Shown here piece by piece: positions 7,201 through 11,544 of a DNA stretch of 11,544 nucleotides. The stretch is from Pseudomonadota bacterium (GTDB lineage: Bacteria; Chloroflexota; Ktedonobacteria; Ktedonobacterales; JACDGC01). The stretch covers positions 1 through 11,544 of the forward strand of contig JAJPKG010000046.1 of NCBI GenBank assembly GCA_021323815.1, in the 5' to 3' direction. The position numbers and the translations under genes were made by a program. Each line of letters begins with the position of its first letter. Position 1 is the stretch's first letter. The notes beneath the pieces are model-generated. The model did not search any database. It was given only the letters and a program-made list of their open reading frames with translations, and was not told the origin of the DNA.

Positions 7201-7431
7201 ATGATTCTGGACGTGGAGATGCCGGAGATGAACGGCTATGAGTTGCTGGAAGTGCTGCACGCGCATGAACCGTTCCATGACGTGCGCGCCATCATGCTCA
7301 CCTCGCGCTCAACCGCGAAATATCGCGAGCACGCCCTGCGCCTGGGTGCGGTGGACTATCTGGTGAAGCCGGTGAGTGCCGAGGCGTTGCAAGCGGCCAT
7401 CACGCGCGCTCTGGCCAACGCGGCAACGTGA
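4201..7431 (+). CDS. cheA: Hybrid CheA histidine kinase with two HPt domains and a receiver (PilL/PixL type)
   Basis: This 1076-residue kinase autophosphorylates and passes phosphate to receivers. Domains in order: a divergent HPt with His50 (TGHTLAGLGTTVEL); an Ala/Pro/Glu-rich linker (about 125-235); a canonical HPt with His321 (LAHKIKGAAYF); the dimerisation domain from about residue 440 (IRIEARRLDQLM), carrying a long insertion before the second helix, as in ChpA/PixL; the HATPase domain with N-box Asn655 (VVRNAVVHGIE), G1 Asp695 (SDDGRG) and G2 (GRGMGL, 753-758); a CheW-like P5 domain (about 790-935); and a receiver with Asp960-Asp961, phospho-acceptor Asp1004, Thr1034 and Lys1056 (VKP). 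All catalytic motifs look intact. In the first HPt the usual lysine of HxLKG is alanine, so its phosphorylation is uncertain. Flagellar CheA is much shorter (about 650 residues) and lacks the receiver. It overlaps cheW by 8 nt. Confidence 0.93.
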   Translation: MADSQYFPLFQGEMRGYIAALREQVQVLASPTRFGTTREDALTVLRQTGHTLAGLGTTVELPDVALLGEALNEAAQHLLADTDSAARRISVPLTYLTVHLETRLARMSTAARFLPPDAGEMAEAERIAAIFREITHPAAPPAEGEQEPAIPAEAEPTEATATIADEAHPAAPTAAIAPAPDQLARNEGAATQEVPVTAADGAAPQPEPMDATTAPLEELSPTAEAAISGVISRSGVSLPGISDEHYSEEIQGIIDEFLQSRMARSDVTFLQSTPPVVSEDHLALFLDEVSDDLARLRALLAEIADETPSVQTLTQMSMLAHKIKGAAYFVDLSTFGAISDMVETMLIALRQGQAALTPDVLRWLIRACDILEILRAQLLVTRGDDSNTGPLAELHEGYAQIILAAEAAASDAAAAPPPVADVPLTPTNPAMSVVSPRGTIRIEARRLDQLMSLLGTMQINLIELGRLRENAAVSEQEIARVLARLTNLHDRLRAERIDAITKGMRGPAEPQPQNVAHRRTPVPPLLAQWMEQHRQQPASDQPELDVFSEFDVLMAMIGEAISDLRAMHLRLQTALNQTQRQQEYHDFLTETVQRDILNLRLAPITDIVARLKLLVPSVAHEEGKAVEFIVESADIMLDADISSAIFDPLSQVVRNAVVHGIETPAERREMGKTATGHVRFRAANDGDGVIITISDDGRGINPQQLIASAMMVQTPTGPLLTPERARELTEEDAFDLMFQPDVSTAVEIRHTAGRGMGLPTVRSVVEGLHGTVSFTSTPGAGTTFTFRLPPSLSTARAIIVRAGPGSYAVPLRDIRRFTTLTPGDIFTTMQGEARARVSDLIGGTAELPVITLADLLGHDEIPAHGVNALVVMRDRQEYAVIVDEIGDERDLIIRPVPRHLRRRSVRGAAITSQGEVVLILDLPDLIASALASKRFGRRAPVLAPAPQRPAEPGNYVLVVDDSPSIRHGLAGMLHELGYPVETARDGIEAITRITKSPPLVMILDVEMPEMNGYELLEVLHAHEPFHDVRAIMLTSRSTAKYREHALRLGAVDYLVKPVSAEALQAAITRALANAAT

Positions 7432-7465
7432 TGGCTAGAGCGCGTGGTCTGATGAATATTTCTTT

Positions 7466-7472
7466 GGAAAGG
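7466..7472 (+). promoter_or_regulatory. Ribosome binding site that picks the start at 7479
   Basis: GGAAAGG is 6 nt before the ATG at 7479. Earlier in-frame starts (GTG 7428, ATG 7431, ATG 7452) lack a good site and would put a non-conserved tail of up to 17 residues before the membrane anchor. Confidence 0.6.
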
Positions 7473-7478
7473 TTGCTC

Positions 7479-7928
7479 ATGTCAACATTCTTCAGCGGCG
7501 GACGGAGCCGCTATATTTTGGCGGCCCTCGCGGGCGTGGTCTTATTCGTCATTGTGGCGGTTGCCATCGTCAAGATCTCCGCGCCCCAGCCGGCACCGCC
7601 CAACCCTGCGGAGCAGCAGGTGGCGAATTTCTATGCTGATATCAAGCAGCAAGATTACGTCGATGCCTATGGCTTGCTGGCCGAGTCGCAGCAGGCGATC
7701 TTGACCCAGGCGGCATTCATCGAATTCGCGAAGGCGCAAGACAAGCTGAATGGCGTGGTGACAAGCTATCACGAAGTGCGCTATGATCGCGACACGAACA
7801 ACGCGAAACAGGCGTTCATTCAGGAAAAGGTGACGCGTGCCAAGAGCGGATCGTATGTCATTAAGCTGACAATGCAGGTGCAGCCCGACGGCTCATGGAA
7901 AATCGCCGATGAGGATCGCCCGATATGA
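7479..7928 (+). CDS. Membrane-anchored single NTF2-like domain protein (DUF4878-like)
   Basis: This 149-residue protein has a short basic start (GGRSRY), one membrane segment (about residues 12-33, ILAALAGVVLFVIVAVAIV) and an extracytoplasmic domain. No lipobox is seen. The domain begins EQQVANFYADIKQQDYVDAY, a helix pattern typical of NTF2-like/DUF4878 domains ('FY..l...dY..AY.lLs'), and ends QVQPDGSWKIADE, matching their last strand. The fold often binds small ligands or proteins, but no catalytic residues are evident. It lies 47 bp after cheA and overlaps the next gene by 4 nt (ATGA), so it belongs to the same operon. It matches each half of the following protein but lacks their paired cysteines. 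A role as a sensory or envelope partner of the chemosensory system is inference from position only. Confidence 0.7.
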   Translation: MSTFFSGGRSRYILAALAGVVLFVIVAVAIVKISAPQPAPPNPAEQQVANFYADIKQQDYVDAYGLLAESQQAILTQAAFIEFAKAQDKLNGVVTSYHEVRYDRDTNNAKQAFIQEKVTRAKSGSYVIKLTMQVQPDGSWKIADEDRPI

Positions 7929-8674
7929 CCGCTTCAGGGATCGCTTCACCGCCCGTCACGCATGCGCGCCGTGTCGCCTGGCTGGTGTTCGGTGGCATCT
8001 GCCTGATTGCGCTGGGGTTAGCCGCGTGGCATTTCATCCCGGCCATCGGTCCCTATCAAACCGCCGCCGGCTATTGCGACGATCTCACCCATCAGCGCTA
8101 TGCCGCCATCTATCAACGGTTGTCGAGCAACGTGCAGGCGGCGGTGAGCCAGGCGAATTTTGTGGGTGCCGAGCAACTGGCGGATCAGCAGGCAGGCAAG
8201 GTGACGCAGTGCAGCGCATCACTGCTGACCATCAGCATGCAGGGCAACGGCACCCAGGCGCAGGTGACGGAACAGCGCCGGAGCGGCATCACCATTGTGG
8301 CGACGCTGCATCTGGCCGGCTCGCGCATCGCCGTCTTGCCGGACCCGGCCATCATGCCCTTCGCCGTCGCGCAGAGCTTCTGCAATGACCTGACCGCGCA
8401 AGACTATGCCGGCGCGTATCATCTGCTTTCGGATACCATCACGGCGCAATTGGCGCAAGATCGCTATGTGAAGCTGCAACAATACGCCGACCAGACGCAA
8501 GGCCCCGTCACCTCGTGCGTCATCACCCGGCTGGATCTTGCCAAAGATGACACCAGCGCGACGGTGACGGCGCAGGTGCAGCGCCAGCATGGCGCGAGCG
8601 GCGGCTCAGCCGTGCAGATGCAACTGGCGAAGACGGGGACGGACTGGCAAATCACCAATCTGCCCTCAGCATGA
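7925..8674 (+). CDS. Membrane-anchored protein with two tandem NTF2-like modules
   Basis: This 249-residue protein has a membrane segment at about residues 17-37 (VAWLVFGGICLIALGLAAW) and an extracytoplasmic part built from an internal duplication. Module 1 begins YQTAAGYCDDLTHQRYAAIY and module 2 FAVAQSFCNDLTAQDYAGAY. Cysteines lie at 51 and 96 in module 1 and at 153 and 198 in module 2, the same 45-residue spacing, each second one in a VT(Q/S)C motif. That suggests one disulfide per module. Module 1 has a shorter C-terminal half; module 2 ends TGTDWQITNL, like the final strand of NTF2-like domains. GAGG at 7911-7914 lies 10 nt before the ATG, which overlaps the previous stop codon. It is the last gene of the operon. 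No known named family could be assigned with certainty and the function is unknown. Confidence 0.7.
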   Translation: MTASGIASPPVTHARRVAWLVFGGICLIALGLAAWHFIPAIGPYQTAAGYCDDLTHQRYAAIYQRLSSNVQAAVSQANFVGAEQLADQQAGKVTQCSASLLTISMQGNGTQAQVTEQRRSGITIVATLHLAGSRIAVLPDPAIMPFAVAQSFCNDLTAQDYAGAYHLLSDTITAQLAQDRYVKLQQYADQTQGPVTSCVITRLDLAKDDTSATVTAQVQRQHGASGGSAVQMQLAKTGTDWQITNLPSA

Positions 8675-8694
8675 GACGAATGGCATACGGATGT

Positions 8695-8723
8695 TTGACA
8701 GGACTGTTCCCTGCCGATATAGT
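8695..8723 (+). promoter_or_regulatory. Near-consensus sigma70-type promoter for the flippase/pyruvate kinase unit
   Basis: TTGACA (8695-8700, perfect) and TATAGT (8718-8723, 5 of 6) are separated by the optimal 17 bp. The expected start near 8730 gives a leader of about 45 nt. The leader can form a small stem (AACCGC 8739-8744 with GCGGTT 8754-8759) just before the ribosome binding site AGGAG (8767-8771). GATAT/ATATC (8716-8720 / 8729-8733) is a short inverted repeat over the -10 box. No terminator for the upstream operon was found in the 102-bp gap. Confidence 0.7.
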
Positions 8724-8776
8724 TAGAGATATCCTATAAACCGCAAGCGGCCAGCGGTTGCATCACAGGAGCGATC

Positions 8777-10651
8777 ATGACGAAGCCGGCCTCTTCTCTC
8801 AAGGCATCACAACTGGCAGAAACGGGGATGCCGTCGCGCCCGCGCAGCGCCGAGGCGGAAGATCTGATCCGTCGCGCGCCGATGGGCTATGTGTGGAACC
8901 AGCTCGCATCCTTGTGGCTGTTCCTGGCATCGTTCCTGTTCACCGTCCTGGCGACCAAAGTGGGCAAGACCCCGGCGGTCTATGGCGTGCTGGCGGCGGC
9001 GCTCACGGTCTATAACACGGCGGTCTATGTGGCGGCGTTCGGGCTGGAAGACGCCGGCAGCGTCTTCGTGCCGCGCGCTCTGGCCGAACATGGTCGCGCG
9101 GCGGCGGCAGCGGTCATTCGGCGCTTGCTGGCGGCGCGCGCTCTGTGCCTGGCGCTGAGCTGCGCGGGCATCTTCTGGGGCTTGCCGGCGCTGGCACCTC
9201 TCATAAGGCAGATGCATTGGTCCGGCTTCCTGGCAAGCGAGCTGGCGGGTGCTGACCGCGTGCCCGGTTTGGATTCCCTGGCCCCCGCCGTCGCGGCATA
9301 TGTCTTTGGCACCGGCCTGATGAACCAGATTCAGGGGATCTTCGTCGCCCTGTTGCGCACGCGGCTGACCTTCGTTGTCGGCAGCCTGGGGCAGGTGGCG
9401 AACCTTGCCGCTGTCTTCGCCGCCATCAAGCTCGGTTACGGCGTGGCCGGCGTGCTGTGGGGGCTGGCGCTGGCGGCATGGCTGACCGCGCTGGTCTACT
9501 TCATGCTGCTCGCGCCCTGGTGGGGCTATAAGGTCGGGCGCGGCGACGCGCAACCGTTTGGTCCGGTGTTGCAACTCGGCGGCTCGGCATGGCTCATCAA
9601 TCTGGTGAACGGCGCGCTGCTGAAACAGGTGATCATCTCGCTCTTCCAATATTTCCTGATCACCTCAGCGGTCATCGGCTATTTCAATCTGGCTTTTCAG
9701 TTGACCCACGCCGCCGCGTACCTGTTGATCGCCGGCCTGGGCGGCGTCGGACTGGCCGCCATGTCGGCGGCATATGCCGGCAACGACCGCCCGTCGCTGG
9801 CGGTCGCCTGGCGCGCGGTCAGCAAAGTGCATATCTTGCTTTCGGTGCCGCTGCTGGCCTTCACCTTCATCTATGCGCCGCAGATCATCGCCGTGCTGTA
9901 TGGCGCGACGTATGAGCCGGCGGGCACGCTGATGCGCGTCTTCCTGATCTTCAACATTGTCTATCTGCTGGCAGGCGGCAACGCGCACCAGGCCGCGCTC
10001 TATGTGCTGGGGCGGCAGCGGCTGGCGCTGCTGTGCCAATGGGTCGGGCTGGCGCTGACGGTTATCCTCGGCTTCATCCTCATCCCCCAGCCCGGCATGT
10101 GGGGCGGCGCGGACGGCGCGCTGATCGCCATTGGCGCGGGGCAACTGGGCGCGGTGCTGGCGCAACTCGCCCTCACCTGGCGCAACCTGCGCGCAAAATA
10201 TCCCATCCGCTTCAGCATGCGCGTGCTGCTGGCGCTCATCCCGCCGGTGCTGCTGGCGGCGTTCTTTCACCCGCGCGCCTTGCTGCCGGCCCAGATCGGT
10301 TCCAGCCACAGCATCTCCGCGCTGCTCGATCTGGCGATCTCTGTCATCCTCTTCACCATCGTGCTGGTGATCAGTCTCGCTGTTGCCAAACCCATCGAAC
10401 ATCTGGATGTCGATCTGCTGGCGCAGACCAATCCGCGCCTGCGACCGATCCTTGCACCGTTCGCCAGCGGCGCGCCCAGCCCCATGATGATCATCAGCAA
10501 GATCCCCACGCGCAAGATCACTGAAAAAGCCGTGGAACAACAAGAACAAGCCGGCGATTCGTCTCAGACGCCGACCCTGCGGCGCTCGCGCCAGCCCAGC
10601 CGCCCGGTCATCCGCATGCCCATCGAAGTGCAACAGCCGCTGGAAGAATGA
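8777..10651 (+). CDS. Polysaccharide biosynthesis / lipid-linked saccharide flippase (Wzx/MurJ superfamily)
   Basis: This 624-residue integral membrane protein has about 14 predicted hydrophobic segments between residues 41 and 535, the number typical of Wzx and MurJ flippases in the MOP superfamily. The N-terminal 35 residues are cytoplasmic and end in RRAPMGYVWNQ, entering the first segment. A second internal half begins near QLGGSAWLINLVNGALLKQV, where MOP proteins repeat their fold. Residues 535-624 form a polar, Pro/Arg/Gln-rich cytoplasmic tail (IPTRKITEKAVEQQEQAG…) with no known domain, longer than usual. By family it moves a lipid-linked oligosaccharide across the membrane; the substrate is unknown, and no glycosyltransferase genes are adjacent. 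AGGAG (8767-8771) is 5 nt before the ATG. It is followed 13 bp later by pyruvate kinase. A peptidoglycan lipid II role (MurJ) cannot be excluded but the sequence is not clearly MurJ. Confidence 0.8.
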   Translation: MTKPASSLKASQLAETGMPSRPRSAEAEDLIRRAPMGYVWNQLASLWLFLASFLFTVLATKVGKTPAVYGVLAAALTVYNTAVYVAAFGLEDAGSVFVPRALAEHGRAAAAAVIRRLLAARALCLALSCAGIFWGLPALAPLIRQMHWSGFLASELAGADRVPGLDSLAPAVAAYVFGTGLMNQIQGIFVALLRTRLTFVVGSLGQVANLAAVFAAIKLGYGVAGVLWGLALAAWLTALVYFMLLAPWWGYKVGRGDAQPFGPVLQLGGSAWLINLVNGALLKQVIISLFQYFLITSAVIGYFNLAFQLTHAAAYLLIAGLGGVGLAAMSAAYAGNDRPSLAVAWRAVSKVHILLSVPLLAFTFIYAPQIIAVLYGATYEPAGTLMRVFLIFNIVYLLAGGNAHQAALYVLGRQRLALLCQWVGLALTVILGFILIPQPGMWGGADGALIAIGAGQLGAVLAQLALTWRNLRAKYPIRFSMRVLLALIPPVLLAAFFHPRALLPAQIGSSHSISALLDLAISVILFTIVLVISLAVAKPIEHLDVDLLAQTNPRLRPILAPFASGAPSPMMIISKIPTRKITEKAVEQQEQAGDSSQTPTLRRSRQPSRPVIRMPIEVQQPLEE

Positions 10652-10664
10652 GGAGATCGCCCGT

Positions 10665-11544
10665 ATGTCGCATAGCCGCCGCACCAAGATCGTCTGCACC
10701 ATCGGCCCGGCCAGCCGCGCGCCGGAAACCCTGCGCCGGTTGATCGAGGCGGGCATGGACGTGGCGCGGCTGAATTTTTCGCATGGCACGCACGACGACC
10801 ATGCCCGCGTCATCGCCGATCTGCGCGAGGCGAGCGACGCGCTGGGACGGCCCATCGCCATCTTACAAGATCTCCAGGGGCCGAAGATCCGCACCGGAGA
10901 ACTGGCGAATCACCAGCCGGTGACGCTGCGTGACGGCGCGACCTTCACCATCACCACGCGGCCCATTGTCGGCACCGAGCAGGGCGTCAGCACGACATAT
11001 CACGATTTGCCCGGCGACGTGAAGCCGGACGACCGCATCTTGCTTTCCGACGGCTTGATCGAATTGCGCGTGCGTGACGTTGCGCCGCCGGAGGTGACGT
11101 GCCAGGTGATACACGGCGGCGAACTGGCCGAACATCAGGGCATCAACCTGCCCGGTGTGGCCGTCAGCGCGCCGGCCCTCACCGAAAAGGATCGCGACGA
11201 TCTGCTGTTCGGCGTGGCGCAGGGCGTGGATTATATCGCACTCAGCTTCATTCGTCGCCCCGAAGATCTCACGGATGCGCGCACAGCCATCACCTCGGCG
11301 CAGGGCGCGGGCGCGACGCCGATCCCCATCATCGCCAAACTGGAAAAACCCGAAGCCATTGAGCGGCTGGACGAAGTGCTGGCAGCATCAGATGGGGTGA
11401 TGGTGGCGCGTGGCGACCTGGGGGTGGAACTGCCGTTGGAACAGGTCCCCGGCTTGCAAAAGCGCATCATCGCGGCGGCGAACCGCATGCGCCTGCCGAT
11501 CATCACCGCCACCCAGATGCTCGAATCCATGATCACGAATCCCC
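10665..11544 (+). CDS. pyk: Pyruvate kinase, N-terminal part (runs off the window)
   Basis: Pyruvate kinase catalyses phosphoenolpyruvate + ADP to pyruvate + ATP, the last step of glycolysis, in the cytoplasm. The first 293 codons are present. KIVCTIGPAS opens the barrel; VARLNFSHG supplies Arg35, Asn37 and Ser39 for phosphate and K+ binding; LQDLQGPKIRTG leads into the B domain. The catalytic core is intact: Lys225 (IIAKLEKPE), Mg2+ ligands Glu227 and Asp251 (VARGDLGVELP), and Thr283 (TATQMLESM). The Lys-Thr spacing of 58 and the Glu-Asp spacing of 24 equal those of the E. coli enzyme as I recall it. AGGAG (10651-10655), starting at the last base of the flippase stop, is 9 nt before the ATG, so the two genes are likely cotranscribed. 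Roughly 180 C-terminal residues, including the allosteric domain, lie beyond the window. Confidence 0.97.
   Translation, partial: MSHSRRTKIVCTIGPASRAPETLRRLIEAGMDVARLNFSHGTHDDHARVIADLREASDALGRPIAILQDLQGPKIRTGELANHQPVTLRDGATFTITTRPIVGTEQGVSTTYHDLPGDVKPDDRILLSDGLIELRVRDVAPPEVTCQVIHGGELAEHQGINLPGVAVSAPALTEKDRDDLLFGVAQGVDYIALSFIRRPEDLTDARTAITSAQGAGATPIPIIAKLEKPEAIERLDEVLAASDGVMVARGDLGVELPLEQVPGLQKRIIAAANRMRLPIITATQMLESMITNP

Noticed and set aside
5815..7278. A 487-codon open frame on the - strand opposite cheA
   Set aside because: It lies fully antisense to the HATPase, CheW-like and receiver domains, which show clear conserved motifs on the + strand. The antisense product is His/Gln/Arg-rich with no recognisable domain, as expected from codon bias in GC-rich DNA.
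9665..10894. A 409-codon open frame on the - strand opposite the flippase and pyruvate kinase
   Set aside because: It runs across two real + strand genes and their junction, has no domain motif and is strongly biased to charged and His/Gln residues.
1..11544. tRNA, rRNA, CRISPR array, transposase or phage genes
   Set aside because: No cloverleaf-like segment, spaced direct-repeat array or recognisable transposase, integrase or phage protein was seen on either strand by reading.

Overview
This is a GC-rich bacterial window with every supported gene on the + strand. The gene content suggests Chloroflexota (Chloroflexi). The clues are a lipoprotein with a Thr/Pro linker after its lipobox, a chemosensory operon with a DUF4388/PATAN protein, PilG- and PilH-like receivers and a PilL/PixL-type hybrid CheA, and small membrane-anchored NTF2-like proteins. 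That assignment is inference from gene content; no marker gene fixes the phylum.

Layout. (1) 1-351: C-terminal end of a molybdopterin oxidoreductase (formate dehydrogenase alpha / FdhF-YdeP type). (2) 438-1028: a single-gene unit for a PsbP/DcrB-like lipoprotein, with a candidate promoter before it and a strong hairpin terminator after it. (3) 1113-8674: a chemosensory operon behind a promoter with a perfect TATAAT box. It encodes a DUF4388/PATAN protein, a PilG-like receiver, a PilH-like receiver, CheW, a 1076-residue CheA with two HPt-like domains and a C-terminal receiver, and two membrane-anchored NTF2-like proteins. A GC-rich, MITE/REP-like inverted-repeat element sits inside the operon between the second receiver and cheW. 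(4) 8695-11544: a second unit behind a near-consensus sigma70-type promoter, with a 14-TM Wzx/MurJ-type lipid-linked saccharide flippase followed 13 bp later by pyruvate kinase, which runs off the window end.

How the genes may work together. By family knowledge, CheW couples a receptor to CheA, CheA phosphorylates its own HPt histidines, and phosphate passes to the fused and stand-alone receivers. The gene set matches the Pil/Chp (pseudomonad) and Pix/Tax (cyanobacterial) systems that control type IV pili, rather than flagellar chemotaxis. Three things stand out. No methyl-accepting receptor, CheR or CheB lies in the cluster. The PATAN and receiver halves of a PixG-like protein are separate adjacent genes. 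The cluster ends with two translationally coupled extracytoplasmic proteins carrying three copies of one module, two of which have a cysteine pair at identical 45-residue spacing.

Stretches without genes are all under 200 bp and are described in the entries. No tRNA, rRNA, CRISPR array or transposase gene was seen.
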